In this document: positions 25,074 through 36,418 of the stretch, piece after piece
Layout: every line of letters starts with the position of its first letter
How positions within the stretch are numbered: the stretch's first letter is position 1
Assembly (NCBI RefSeq): GCF_001941825.1
Contig: NZ_CP019038.1
Span: 682,001 to 746,000 of the forward strand
Direction: 5' to 3'
Source of the DNA: Massilia putida
Lineage (GTDB): Bacteria; Pseudomonadota; Gammaproteobacteria; Burkholderiales; Burkholderiaceae_D
Length of the DNA: 64,000 nucleotides
Translations under genes and position numbers: made by a program
The notes under the pieces: generated by a model
What the model saw: only the letters and a program-made list of their open reading frames with translations
What the model was told of the DNA's origin: nothing
Database searches by the model: none

Positions 25074-27308
25074 ATGTTCACACCATCCCATCCACGCCGG
25101 CGTGGCGGCGCCGCCCTGATCACCCTCGCGTTTGCCCTGGCCGCCTGCGGCGGCGGTGGTGGCGGGAACACGCCTGTCGCCGGCGCCGGCAACACCGGCG
25201 GGTCGGCGCCGACGCCGCCCGCCGCGGCCGGCCCGGCGATCACGGCACAGCCCGTGTCGCAGACGGTCGTCGCGGGCCAGGCCGTCACGTTCGCCGTCGC
25301 GGCCGACAGCACGACGCTGAGCTACCAGTGGCAGCGCGACGGCAAGGATATTCCGGGCGCGACCGGCCTGACCTACACGCTGGCCAATCCGAAGCCTGCG
25401 GACAACGGCAGCAAGTTCACGGCCGTCGCGACCGGCGCGCGGGGCAGCACGACGAGCAGCGCGGCCGTCCTCAACGTATCGGTGCCGAAAGGCCTCGCGC
25501 TGGTGGCCGGCACGCCCGGCGGACCCGGCAACCTGGACGGCACGGACGGCGAGGTCGCGCTGTACGGCCTGCTCGCCCTCCAGCCGTCGGGGGCGCTGTT
25601 TCTCGTCGACGGCGTGGACGGTTTCCGATTCGCGTCCGGCCTGCGCGCCATCGACCTGGCCACGGGCGCCCTCACGACCGTGGAGCGCGACCCGGCGCTT
25701 CACGACGTGGCGGCCATCGCCGTCGACCCGGCCGGCAATCTCTACGACGCGCCGCAGGCGCCGGCGACGGCCGTGTACCGCACGCCGCCGGGCGGCAAGC
25801 GCGCGGTGTTCGCCGGCGCGGCCGACCAGGCAGGCAGCGCGGACGGCGCGGCGGCGACGGCGCGGTTCACCAGCGTGAACGGCTTCGCCATGGACGCCGC
25901 GGGCAACCTGTACGTCAACGACGGCCGCAAGAAGATCCGCAAGGTGGCACGGGACGGCAGCGTCGTCACCCTGGCCGGCGGCGGCGCCGGCGACATGGTG
26001 GACGGCACCGGCACCCAGGCGGCATTCCGGCAGATCGGCGCCATGGCGGCCGGCCGCGACGGCAGCCTGACGGTGATCGACGACGGGGTACTGCGCAGCG
26101 TGTCGCAGGCCGGCGTCGTGACGACCCGCAAGGTCGGCACCGTGGACGGCGGCCCGCTGTACCTGGCCGGCTTGAGCCTCACCGTTGACGGTGCCGGCAA
26201 CGCCTATGTGCAGGATTGGTCGTACCCGCCCAAGATCCGCCGGATCGCCCCGGACGGCACGGTGACGGCCGTGGCCACCCTGCCCGCGTCCGGATCGAGC
26301 GGCACCCGTTACACCAACCTCGTGGCCGATGCCGCCGGCAACCTGTACGTGGGCGACGACAGCAGCCAGGTCATCCGCCGCATCACGCCGGCCGGCGTCG
26401 TGACCGATTTCGCCGGACGCGCCGTCAACCAGAGCAATGTCGACGGGACCGGACCGGCGGCGCGGTTTTCGCTGGCCGATACGCGCGCGTACGACACCCA
26501 CTACGACCTCGCCACCGATGCCCAGGGCAACGTCTATGTGGGCCAGATCGACCGCATCCGCAAGGTGACCCCGGCCGGCGTGGTCGCCACGTTGCCCCTG
26601 CCACTCGGGAACCTCACGACCAGTTACTACCCGGCCAGCGAGGCCATCGACGGCAGCGTGCTGGCGGTGTCGAACGGCGTCATCTCGCGCATCGACGCCG
26701 CGGGCGTGTCCCATTTCATCGCCGGCCAGGCCGGGGTGAAAGGCGTCGCGGACGGCGTGGGTGCGAAGGCGACCTTCTCGAGTCCGACGCGGCTGATCGT
26801 GGACGGACTCGGCAACATCTACCTCAGCGATACCGTGACCGGTTCGATGACGGACGTGGGCGTCAAGACCTATCTGCGCAAGATCGCGCCGGACGGCACG
26901 GTCACCACGCTCCCCGACAGCATGTCGGGGCAACTCATCAGCAACTGCGCGCCGGACAAGGACGGCAAGTTCTGGAGCCTCGATACCCAATCGAATGTGC
27001 TGAGAATCGGTCCCGACGGCACGCGCACCGTCGTCCGGCCGGCGCACGACATCGCCGAGGGCGTGGACGGCGCCACCTGCGACCGCGCCGGCAACCTGTT
27101 CCTGGCCATGCACAGCGGGGCAAGCCTGTATTCGGTGCACAAGATCACGCCGGCGGGCACCGAGAGCGTCATCGCGGGCAATCCGGGCACCGAAGGCGTG
27201 CGCGCGGGCACGCCGGGCAGCCTCGCGCCCATCAACGCCGTCACGGTCGCACCCGACGGCACGGTGTACGTGATGAGCCAGGACGCGCTGGTGCGCATCC
27301 TGCAGTAG
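25074..27308 (+). CDS. Lipoprotein with Ig-like domain and NHL beta-propeller
   Basis: A 744-residue predicted lipoprotein: lipobox FALAAC at about residues 20-25, followed by a Gly-rich linker. An Ig-like domain (about 45-130, with ITAQPVSQTVVAGQAVTF and LSYQWQRDGKDI) precedes a long run of NHL-type repeats, each with patterns such as DAAGNLYV and IRRIAPDGTVT, enough for one or two beta-propellers. I start at ATG 25074 (AAGGA 7 bases upstream) rather than at 25059. Such proteins sit on the cell surface and bind carbohydrate or protein, but the ligand here is unknown. Confidence 0.8.
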   Translation: MFTPSHPRRRGGAALITLAFALAACGGGGGGNTPVAGAGNTGGSAPTPPAAAGPAITAQPVSQTVVAGQAVTFAVAADSTTLSYQWQRDGKDIPGATGLTYTLANPKPADNGSKFTAVATGARGSTTSSAAVLNVSVPKGLALVAGTPGGPGNLDGTDGEVALYGLLALQPSGALFLVDGVDGFRFASGLRAIDLATGALTTVERDPALHDVAAIAVDPAGNLYDAPQAPATAVYRTPPGGKRAVFAGAADQAGSADGAAATARFTSVNGFAMDAAGNLYVNDGRKKIRKVARDGSVVTLAGGGAGDMVDGTGTQAAFRQIGAMAAGRDGSLTVIDDGVLRSVSQAGVVTTRKVGTVDGGPLYLAGLSLTVDGAGNAYVQDWSYPPKIRRIAPDGTVTAVATLPASGSSGTRYTNLVADAAGNLYVGDDSSQVIRRITPAGVVTDFAGRAVNQSNVDGTGPAARFSLADTRAYDTHYDLATDAQGNVYVGQIDRIRKVTPAGVVATLPLPLGNLTTSYYPASEAIDGSVLAVSNGVISRIDAAGVSHFIAGQAGVKGVADGVGAKATFSSPTRLIVDGLGNIYLSDTVTGSMTDVGVKTYLRKIAPDGTVTTLPDSMSGQLISNCAPDKDGKFWSLDTQSNVLRIGPDGTRTVVRPAHDIAEGVDGATCDRAGNLFLAMHSGASLYSVHKITPAGTESVIAGNPGTEGVRAGTPGSLAPINAVTVAPDGTVYVMSQDALVRILQ

Positions 27309-27321
27309 CGCCGCCGACCGC

Positions 27322-28272
27322 TCAGGAAGCCGGGCCGAGGTCCATCTCCCACGTCTCGTTGACCATGTCCTGGCCGAAGGCGTGCACGGGCTCCTCGGCC
27401 ACCAGCGCATAGCCCTTGTTGCAGTAGATCCGGCGCGCTTCCTTCTGCTGGTCCGTGGTCCACAGGCGCATCTTGCGATAGCCGGCCGCGCGGGCGAAGC
27501 GGTGGCATTCGTCCACGAGGCGCGAACCGAGGCCGTAGCCGCGCGCCCGTTCCTCCACCAGCAGCAGGCGCAGCTTCCCCACACCCTCTTCGCCGTCGCG
27601 TGCCAGCGCGATGGAGCCGACCCGCTGGCCGTCCATCTCGGCGATCCAGCAATGTTCGCGGGCCGGATCGAAGTCGCGCTCGAACGCCGCACAGATCTCG
27701 CCGACCAGCGTTTCGAAGGAATCGTCCCAGCCGTTCTGCTGCGCATACAGGGCACCGTGGCGGCGCACGATCCAGTCCATGTCGCCGGCGCGGTGGGAAC
27801 GCAGGACGAACGGCTGCGCGTACTTCATGCCGGCCTGGCCGTCGAGGAGTGAGCGGATGGTGTCCATCGCCGCCAGCATGCGCAGCTGGTCGCGTTCGTC
27901 GAAGCGCACCAGCATGTCGCCCACTTCGTCGCGCGAGCGGCGGTCGAGCGGTTCGTAGACGGCCCGGCCGTGCGCCGTCATGCGCAGTACCTTGGCCCGG
28001 CCGTCCGTGGCCGACGCCACCTTGGCGACCAGTCCCGCGCCCTCGAACCGGGCGACGATGCGGCTCAGGTACCCCCGGTCGAGGCCGAGATTGCGGCACA
28101 GCGCGGCCGGCTGCTGGTCGCCGTGGTGGGCCAGCTCGTACAGCACGCGCATTTCCGTCAGCGTGAATTCGCTGTGCAGCAGTCCTTCGCGCAGGACGCC
28201 GATCTGGCGCGTGAAAAAGCGGTTGAACGAACGGACGGCCGCGACGCGGTCGTCGGGAACAGGGGCAGCCAT
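27322..28272 (-). CDS. MarR-type regulator fused to GNAT acetyltransferase
   Basis: A 316-residue cytoplasmic fusion. The N-terminal half (about 1-150) is a MarR winged helix (FTLTEMRVLYELAHHG, LGLDRGYLSRIVARFEGAGLV). The C-terminal half (about 160-316) is a GNAT domain with the acetyl-CoA loop in VEERARGYGLGSRLVDEC and RIYCNKGYALVAEE. This two-domain architecture is a known bacterial type; the acetylated substrate and the operator are not known. The gene is alone between two convergently or divergently arranged units. Confidence 0.85.
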   Translation of the reverse strand: MAAPVPDDRVAAVRSFNRFFTRQIGVLREGLLHSEFTLTEMRVLYELAHHGDQQPAALCRNLGLDRGYLSRIVARFEGAGLVAKVASATDGRAKVLRMTAHGRAVYEPLDRRSRDEVGDMLVRFDERDQLRMLAAMDTIRSLLDGQAGMKYAQPFVLRSHRAGDMDWIVRRHGALYAQQNGWDDSFETLVGEICAAFERDFDPAREHCWIAEMDGQRVGSIALARDGEEGVGKLRLLLVEERARGYGLGSRLVDECHRFARAAGYRKMRLWTTDQQKEARRIYCNKGYALVAEEPVHAFGQDMVNETWEMDLGPAS

Positions 28273-28324
28273 GGACGCTCCGGCAATCAGGATCGCCGGA
28301 TTGTGCGCCAGATTGCTGACTAAG

Positions 28325-30520
28325 TCAACGATCTCGTATCCGCGCCCGGTCCAGCGGCAGGTCGCGCAGCCGCAAGCCGCACGCATCGAAGATGGCATTC
28401 GCGAGCGCCGCCGCGGCAGGGCCCTGCGCCGCCTCGCCCGTGCCGAGGAAAGGCTGACCCGGCCGGTCGAGCAGGCGCACGTCGAGCCGCTCGGGCACCT
28501 GGTCGAAGCGCAGGATCGGATAGCCGGCCCAGTCGCGCGTGAGGATGTCGCGCGCGTCGTACCGTACGCGTTCCAGCAAGGTCCAGCTGGCCGACTGGAT
28601 GATGCCGCCCTCGATCTGGTTGCGCACGCCGTCCGGATTGACGATCTCGCCGCAATCGACTGCGGCCTGCACGCACACGATGCGTACGAAGCCGGTCTCG
28701 CGCGCCACCTCGACCTCCACCGCCAGGGCGCAATACGCGGCCAGGTTCTTGTAGCGGGCGAACGCGAACCCGCGCCCGTGCCGGGCCCGCGGCCGCCACG
28801 CGTTCCAGCCGAAGCCCTGCGCGGCCGCGCGCACGACGTCGGCCGCGCGCGGGTCGTCCAGATGGCGCAGGCGGAACGCGACCGGGTCCGTGCCGTCCGC
28901 GCGCGCCAGCTCATCCATGAAGCTCTCGATGGCGAACACGTTGCAGTACGCGCCCAGCGCGCGCAGGGCCGACGTGCGCAGCGGGGCCGCGCTCTGGAAG
29001 TGGTGAACGACGTGCGCATCCGGCAGCGCATAATAGGGAATCGCATTGCGGTCGCCGCCGCCCTCCGGTTGCGGGATCGGCTTCGCCGGCGGCGGCGCGA
29101 ACGGCCGCGCGAGATGCGTGGCCGCCAGCAGGTTGCCGGCCTTGCCCGGCCGCGCATTGTGCGGCGGGCTCCAGACGTCGTAGCGCCAGCGCGCGATCTT
29201 CCCGTCCGCATCGAGCGCGGCCTCGACCTCGGCCAGCATCGGCGGTCCGAAGGGCTCCCAGCCATGTTCGTCCTCGCGCATCCATTGCACGCGCACGGGA
29301 CGGCCGGGATAGGCGCGCGCCAGCAGCGCCGCGTCGGCCGCCACGTCGTCGGCCGCGTTGTGGCCATAGCAGCCGGCGCCCTCCACGTGGATGCAATGGA
29401 CGGCGTCCTCCGCCACGCCCAGCATTTCCGCCAGCGCCGCGCGCAGCGGGTACACGCCTTGCGAGTGGGTCCAGACCGTGTAGCGCCCGTCGTCCAGGCG
29501 CGCGACGGCGCACGACGGTCCGATCGACGCGTGCAGCTGGAACGGCCGCGAATACGCCGCGCGCAGCGTCCGGCCGCCAGTGCTGCCGGCCCCCCGGTCG
29601 AGGATCGTCGTGGACTGCGCCGGCAGGCGGCGCACGAGATCGGCCGGTGTCAGGTCCGCCGGCAGATCGGCCGGCAGGGTCCAGCGCGCATTCTGCGCCA
29701 GCGCGGCGGCCGCCTTCACGGCGCGGTATTCGCGGTCGGCAATCACGGCCAGGAAGCGGCCGTCGCGCACCACCTTCAACACGCCCGGCAGATCCGTGAG
29801 TGGCCCCTCGTCGACGCCGTCCAGCCGCGCGCTGGGCGATGGCGGACGCACGACGCGGCCATGCACCATGCCGGGCAGGCGCAGGTCCTGGACGTAGGCG
29901 GGCCCGCCGGCGACCTTGGCCGGAATATCCACGCGCGCCAGGTTCCGTCCCGAGATGGTGTGCGAGGCCGGATCGCGCGGCGCCGCCTGGCCGTCCGCGC
30001 GCAGGTGCAAGGTCTGGCCGGCCAGCAGTGCGCCGTAGGTGGCGCTGCGGCCGTCCGGTGCGCGCATCGCGCCGTCGGCCGCGGTGATGGCCGAGACATC
30101 GGTGCCGAAACGGCGCGCGGCCAGCCCGGCCAGGATCGTGCGCACCTGCGCGGCCGCGTGGCGCAGCGCCGTGCCGCTGTCCTGCATCGAGTGGCTGCCG
30201 GCCGTGTAGCCCTCGTTGGGCGTGCGCGCCGTGTCGGCGGTCACCATCGCGATGCGCGCGGGGCTGACGACGAGTTCCTCCGCCGCCACCTGCAGCAGGG
30301 CCGTGCGGATGCCCTGCCCCAGTTCCGCCTTGCCGGTGAAGACCGTGATGCGGTTGCCGGCGTCGATGCGGATCCAGGCGTCCAGCCACGGCGTCTTGTC
30401 CAGGCTTCCCGGCAGCTTGTCCGCGCTCCACGCGGGACGGAACGCGAACGCCAGCGTGAGCGAACCGCCGGCGGCGAGGAAGCGCCGGCGCGCCACGCTG
30501 TGCGGCATGGCCCGCGTCAC
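28325..30520 (-). CDS. Molybdopterin subunit of an isoquinoline-oxidoreductase-like hydroxylase
   Basis: A 731-residue exported molybdenum hydroxylase subunit of the IorB/membrane-bound aldehyde dehydrogenase type. A Tat-like signal (ARRRFLAAGGSLTLAF) is followed by the Mo-binding domains: KAELGQGIRTALLQ, QLHASIGPSCAVA, and the catalytic Glu loop GTGEAAQGPAAAALANAI near the C-terminus. The start is best placed at GTG 30520, which overlaps the upstream stop (GTGA) and has AAGGG 7 bases before it; ATG 30508 is an alternative. It works with the 2Fe-2S protein and triheme cytochrome encoded just upstream. Substrate unknown (aldehyde or N-heterocycle). Confidence 0.87.
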   Translation of the reverse strand: MTRAMPHSVARRRFLAAGGSLTLAFAFRPAWSADKLPGSLDKTPWLDAWIRIDAGNRITVFTGKAELGQGIRTALLQVAAEELVVSPARIAMVTADTARTPNEGYTAGSHSMQDSGTALRHAAAQVRTILAGLAARRFGTDVSAITAADGAMRAPDGRSATYGALLAGQTLHLRADGQAAPRDPASHTISGRNLARVDIPAKVAGGPAYVQDLRLPGMVHGRVVRPPSPSARLDGVDEGPLTDLPGVLKVVRDGRFLAVIADREYRAVKAAAALAQNARWTLPADLPADLTPADLVRRLPAQSTTILDRGAGSTGGRTLRAAYSRPFQLHASIGPSCAVARLDDGRYTVWTHSQGVYPLRAALAEMLGVAEDAVHCIHVEGAGCYGHNAADDVAADAALLARAYPGRPVRVQWMREDEHGWEPFGPPMLAEVEAALDADGKIARWRYDVWSPPHNARPGKAGNLLAATHLARPFAPPPAKPIPQPEGGGDRNAIPYYALPDAHVVHHFQSAAPLRTSALRALGAYCNVFAIESFMDELARADGTDPVAFRLRHLDDPRAADVVRAAAQGFGWNAWRPRARHGRGFAFARYKNLAAYCALAVEVEVARETGFVRIVCVQAAVDCGEIVNPDGVRNQIEGGIIQSASWTLLERVRYDARDILTRDWAGYPILRFDQVPERLDVRLLDRPGQPFLGTGEAAQGPAAAALANAIFDACGLRLRDLPLDRARIRDR

Positions 30521-30993
30521 GGCTTGCCCTTCGCCAGCATGGCGGCCGCGCGCCGCACGGCACGCAGGATGCGCATATGCGTGCCGCAGCGGCACAGGTT
30601 GGGCATCATGTGGCGGCGGATCTCGGCTTCGGACGGCGCCGGCGTGTGCGCGAGCAGGCTGCTGGCCCGCATGATCATCCCGGCGATGCAGTAGCCGCAT
30701 TGCGCGGCCTGCTCGTCGATGAAGGCTTGCTGCAACACGCCCGGCGCGTCCGGCCGCCCCAGGCCCTCGACGGTGCCGACGACGCGCCCGCCGACGGCCG
30801 ACACGGGCACGAGGCAGGACATGACGGCAGCCCCGCCGAGCGTCACGGTGCAGGCGCCGCACTGACCGAGGCCGCAGCCGAACTTGGCGCCGCACAGGCC
30901 CAGGTCGTCGCGCAGCACGTACAGCAGCGGCGTGTCCGGCTCGGTGTCCACCGTATGCGTGCGGCCATTGACGTGCAGTCGATAGGTGGTCAT
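30517..30993 (-). CDS. 2Fe-2S subunit of the molybdenum hydroxylase
   Basis: A 158-residue iron-sulfur protein with the first cluster motif [17 protein letters not shown] plus a later Cys, and the second cluster motifs CGYCIAG and CRCGTH. It lacks a signal peptide, so it is probably carried out by the Tat signal of its partner (a known arrangement in this family, inferred here). It overlaps both neighbours by 4 bp (ATGA at 30990-30993 and GTGA at 30517-30520), consistent with one transcript and fixed stoichiometry. Confidence 0.88.
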   Translation of the reverse strand: MTTYRLHVNGRTHTVDTEPDTPLLYVLRDDLGLCGAKFGCGLGQCGACTVTLGGAAVMSCLVPVSAVGGRVVGTVEGLGRPDAPGVLQQAFIDEQAAQCGYCIAGMIMRASSLLAHTPAPSEAEIRRHMMPNLCRCGTHMRILRAVRRAAAMLAKGKP

Positions 30994-32294
30994 GGCTGCC
31001 GCGCTTTCCGGACGCTGTCCTCGAGGTCGGGCCACGCCGGCCTGGCCGCACCGTAGCGGCGCAGGTAGGCGGCCAGCGCCGCGGCCTGGCCGTCGTCCAG
31101 GATCCCAGCGAACGCGGGCATCCAGCGCGCCGGTGCGCCGCCCGGCGGCGCGATCCCGTCGCGCACGATGTGCAGCAGGCTGCGCGGATCGGGATCGTAC
31201 AGCGCCACGGCCTGCTGCAGCGGCAGCGCGGTGCCGGACGTGGCCGCGCGGCCGGCCTCGTGGCAGCGCGCGCAGGCGCCGGCGTACACGTCGTAGCCCT
31301 GCTTCAGCTGGTCGGGGTCGGCGGCGGCCGGCGCAGGCAACGCGCCCGGCCGCGCCGCGTTCGTCGCGCGCGCCGGCGCCTGCTGCAAATAGCTGTGGAG
31401 CCAGGTGGCCAGCGCGTCGACGTCGGCCGGATCCGCGCGGCCCAGATTCTCCACCACGCCCTGCATCGGACCGCCGGCGACGGCGTGCTCCGGAGCGATC
31501 CCGGTGCGCAGGTAGGCGACCAGCTGTTCGTGCGTCCACGGCAGCGGCGACGGCGAGTTCGCGTTCAGCGAGGGCGCATACCAGTCCTCGGCCTCGCCAC
31601 CGTCCAGGAAGCGCATGCGGTCCTCGCCGCCCAGCCGCGTGCGCGGCGAATGGCACGCGCTGCAATGGGCCAGCGCGTCCGCCACGTAGGCCCCGCGGTT
31701 CCACGCGGCGCTTCGGCGCGGGTCCGGCATCCAGGGTTCGCGCTTCAGGTACAGCGTGTTCCAGACACCGACGAGAGGCCGGAAATTGAACGGGAACCGC
31801 AAGTCGTTGGGATGCGCGGGCGCGTCCAGCGGCGGGCGCGTCATGAAGTAGGCGTACAGCGCGCGGATGTCGTCCTGGGTCAGGCGCGTGTAGTGGTCGT
31901 ACGGGAAGGCGGGATACAGCAGGTGTCCGTCGCGGGCCACGCCCTCGCGCAGCGCGCGCGTGAACGCGGCCTCGCTGTAGCGGCCGATGCCCGTGTCGGC
32001 GGCCGGCGTGATGTTGGTGCTGTAGACGGTGCCGAACGGCGTCGCAACGCCCACGCCGCCGGCATAGGGCCGCGCCGGATCGGCCGTGTGGCAGGCCGCG
32101 CAATTGCCGAGCGCCGCCAGCCGTTCGCCGCTCGCGACCGTGGCGGCATCGAACACGGGCACATGCGCCTGCGGTTCGAGCGCCGGCCGCCACATCGTTG
32201 CGCATCCGGCCACCGCGGACGCAGCCAGCAGCGCGCCCGCGCCGGCGGCGAACCGGCGGCGGCCTGCCTGCGTGCGGCGGGATGGCTCGAGCAT
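30990..32294 (-). CDS. Triheme cytochrome c subunit of the hydroxylase
   Basis: A 434-residue protein with a lipobox-like AVAGC near residue 31 and three CxxCH haem sites: CAACH, CSACH and CARCH. This is the membrane-anchored electron-accepting subunit found with IorAB-type molybdenum hydroxylases and related alcohol/aldehyde dehydrogenases; it passes electrons to the respiratory chain in the periplasm. It is the first gene of a three-gene minus-strand operon. The 133-bp gap to the divergent CocE-like gene should hold both promoters; a TATACT at 32391 could be the -10 for the rightward gene. Confidence 0.88.
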   Translation of the reverse strand: MLEPSRRTQAGRRRFAAGAGALLAASAVAGCATMWRPALEPQAHVPVFDAATVASGERLAALGNCAACHTADPARPYAGGVGVATPFGTVYSTNITPAADTGIGRYSEAAFTRALREGVARDGHLLYPAFPYDHYTRLTQDDIRALYAYFMTRPPLDAPAHPNDLRFPFNFRPLVGVWNTLYLKREPWMPDPRRSAAWNRGAYVADALAHCSACHSPRTRLGGEDRMRFLDGGEAEDWYAPSLNANSPSPLPWTHEQLVAYLRTGIAPEHAVAGGPMQGVVENLGRADPADVDALATWLHSYLQQAPARATNAARPGALPAPAAADPDQLKQGYDVYAGACARCHEAGRAATSGTALPLQQAVALYDPDPRSLLHIVRDGIAPPGGAPARWMPAFAGILDDGQAAALAAYLRRYGAARPAWPDLEDSVRKARQP

Positions 32295-32367
32295 GCGTAC
32301 TCCCCGATGATGCCGTGATGATGCAGGACGCCATCGTCGGCTTCTGTACGCCAGCGCTCATAAGACA

Positions 32368-32396
32368 TGTTAAGTTTTTCCCAACAGATTTATACT
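32368..32396 (+). promoter_or_regulatory. Possible promoter of the CocE-like gene
   Basis: TATACT (32391-32396) matches the -10 consensus in 5 of 6 positions within an AT-rich patch; the -35 region (TGTTAA at 32368) is weak. It lies about 32 bases upstream of ATG 32428, whose ribosome site is AAGGAAG. Confidence 0.35.
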
Positions 32397-32427
32397 GCAC
32401 ATTTGCTCACCCATCACCAAGGAAGTC

Positions 32428-34386
<1,959 letters not shown>

Positions 34387-34446
34387 CGCCGGGCAGGGCG
34401 GGCATCCCGTGCCCACGCGTAACGCCGACTGATGGCGAACGTCCGC

Positions 34447-34465
34447 GTGGGCTCGGTGAGCCCAC
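34447..34465. terminator. Hairpin between convergent genes
   Basis: GTGGGCT and AGCCCAC form a 7-bp stem with a 5-base loop between the CocE-like and diguanylate-cyclase stops. No long T-run follows, so termination strength is uncertain. Confidence 0.45.
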
Positions 34466-34483
34466 TCTACCGATTACCGATGA

Positions 34484-36418
34484 TCAGGCACCGGCCGGCA
34501 CGATACGCGCGCTGCGCGTGACGCTGCCCGTGCAGTCCGCCGCGTCCAGATAGGCGCAGCGGCGGCCGTCCTGCTTGCCCCGGTACAGGGCCTGGTCGGC
34601 CAGCGCCAGCGCGTGCTGCCAGTCGATCGCGGCATCGCTGCCGGCAGGGACCGACAGCGCGCCCGCCGTGATCGTGACCTGGATCCGCCGCCCCTCCGCC
34701 GTCGTCACGGGATCGCGCGCGACGGCGGCCAGCAGCGCGCGCACGAGCTCCGCGTGGTCCGCGGGATCGCCCCCGTCCGCGTGGACGAGGAATTCCTCGC
34801 CGCCCCAGCGCAGCAGCAGCCCGCGCGTGCCCACGCAGACGCGCAGCCGGCGCGCGACCTCCACGAGCACCTCGTCGCCGGCCGCGTGGCCGAGACGGTC
34901 GTTGATCGACTTGAAGTGGTCGATGTCGAGCAGGATGAAGCAGCGGCTGCCGCCGGGCGTGCGGGCCGCCATCGCGTCGCGGAACGACCGGCGGTTCAGG
35001 AGGCCGGTCAGCGCGTCGTGCGTGGAATGGAATGCCAGTTCCTCGTTCAATTCGCGCAACCGGCGGCTCGTGCGCATGGAACGGCGGTACAGCACCCAGA
35101 CGAAGCCGCACAGCAGCAGGGCCACGGCGGCGCCGGTCGAGGCGATCAGCTGCCACACGCGGCGCTTGCGGATCTGCGCATCCTTCAAGCCGTTCTCACG
35201 GCGCAGGCTTTCGATCTGGATCGCGCGGCGCTGGGCCTCGAACTGCTCCTGCAGCACGCGGGCCGTGTTCTCGTGTTCCGCCGCGACGAGCTTCGCCGCG
35301 ACCTCCCGCTGTTCCTGCAATGCCTGCAGCGCCTGGCGCACGAGGCCCGCCTTGTCCAGCATGCGGCTTTTTTCGAGCAGCACGTTCGCCAGGTCCGGCA
35401 GCGCGCCGTCCGCGCGCAGCTCGGCCAACATGAGGTCGATATGCGCGAGGCCTTCCGTCACATGCCCTTGTCCGGCCAGCGCGAACCCGAGGTTGACTTC
35501 GGCGATGCGCCGCGTGGCCGGGTCGGCCGCCTTGGCCGCCAGCGGCAACGCCGCCCGCGCGGCGCGCTCGGCCTCGACGTAGTTGCCGTCCTCCAGCCAG
35601 CTGTCGGCGATGTTGCCGAGGGCGTTCGCTTCGAACAGCGAAAGGCCGTGCGCATGCGCGACGGCGAGGCCCTTGTAATACGCGACGCGCCCCTGGTCCG
35701 GGTGGCCCTGCATGACGTGGGCAATGCCTTCGAGGACATAGCGGCGCACGGCCGACGGCGGCGACAGCGTGCCGCCGTCCGGACCGACCGTGGCCAGCGT
35801 GGCAAGCACCTTGTCCGGCGCGCGGGTGTACACGTAGACCTTCGCGACCGCCAGCCGCAACTCGTTCACGGTCGGTTCGTGGAACTCGGGATACCGGCGC
35901 GCGATCTCGAGCGCTTTCAGGTAATGGCTGTGCGCGAAGTCGAACTGGCCCAGCTGCAGGTAGGCATCCCCATACGCCTGCTGCAGCGCGGCCATGAATG
36001 CCGGGTCGCGCAGGTCGGCGTGGCGGACGTCGATGTCGTTCACCGCGGCGAGCGCCGCGGTCTTCCCGTGGCCGGCCGCCCCGCCGAGCCGCGCCAGCAT
36101 GCCGAGCGCGGTATCCAGCGCGTCGCCCTGCGCCCGCGCGGTCCGCACGATCCGCTCCGCGGCCTGCTCCGCGCCAACCGTGTCGCCGTGGTCGGCATAG
36201 GCGCGGCGCAGCAGCTTGAGGTAGGCGATGCGGTCGGCGTAATCACCGGCCATGACCTCGTTCTGCGCTGCCAGCAGAGCCGGAAGCGCGCCCGCGTCCG
36301 CCGTCCGCACCAGGCCCTCGAGCCGCTCCAGCGTCGTGCCGTCGTTGTCCGCGCGCGCACCGGCCGCCGCGAGACAACACGCCAGCAGCGCGGCCCTGCC
36401 GGCCGCAGCGCGCTTCAT
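34484..36418 (-). CDS. TPR-repeat diguanylate cyclase
   Basis: A 644-residue membrane protein. A signal peptide (about 1-23) is followed by a long periplasmic helical TPR-like sensor (about 30-385), a coiled region (EHENTARVLQEQFEAQRRAIQ), one transmembrane helix (about 430-452, QLIASTGAAVALLLCGFVWVLY) and a GGDEF domain with active-site RWGGEEFLV. The usual product-inhibition I-site (RxxD upstream of GGEEF) is absent, since GTRGLLLRW occupies that place. It should make c-di-GMP. The start overlaps the upstream GGDEF/EAL gene stop by 4 bp (36415-36418), so synthase and phosphodiesterase are coupled. Confidence 0.87.
   Translation of the reverse strand: MKRAAAGRAALLACCLAAAGARADNDGTTLERLEGLVRTADAGALPALLAAQNEVMAGDYADRIAYLKLLRRAYADHGDTVGAEQAAERIVRTARAQGDALDTALGMLARLGGAAGHGKTAALAAVNDIDVRHADLRDPAFMAALQQAYGDAYLQLGQFDFAHSHYLKALEIARRYPEFHEPTVNELRLAVAKVYVYTRAPDKVLATLATVGPDGGTLSPPSAVRRYVLEGIAHVMQGHPDQGRVAYYKGLAVAHAHGLSLFEANALGNIADSWLEDGNYVEAERAARAALPLAAKAADPATRRIAEVNLGFALAGQGHVTEGLAHIDLMLAELRADGALPDLANVLLEKSRMLDKAGLVRQALQALQEQREVAAKLVAAEHENTARVLQEQFEAQRRAIQIESLRRENGLKDAQIRKRRVWQLIASTGAAVALLLCGFVWVLYRRSMRTSRRLRELNEELAFHSTHDALTGLLNRRSFRDAMAARTPGGSRCFILLDIDHFKSINDRLGHAAGDEVLVEVARRLRVCVGTRGLLLRWGGEEFLVHADGGDPADHAELVRALLAAVARDPVTTAEGRRIQVTITAGALSVPAGSDAAIDWQHALALADQALYRGKQDGRRCAYLDAADCTGSVTRSARIVPAGA

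Noticed and set aside
27322..28272. MarR-GNAT fusion as a novel architecture
   Set aside because: This fusion is already known in many bacteria, so it is not listed as a finding.
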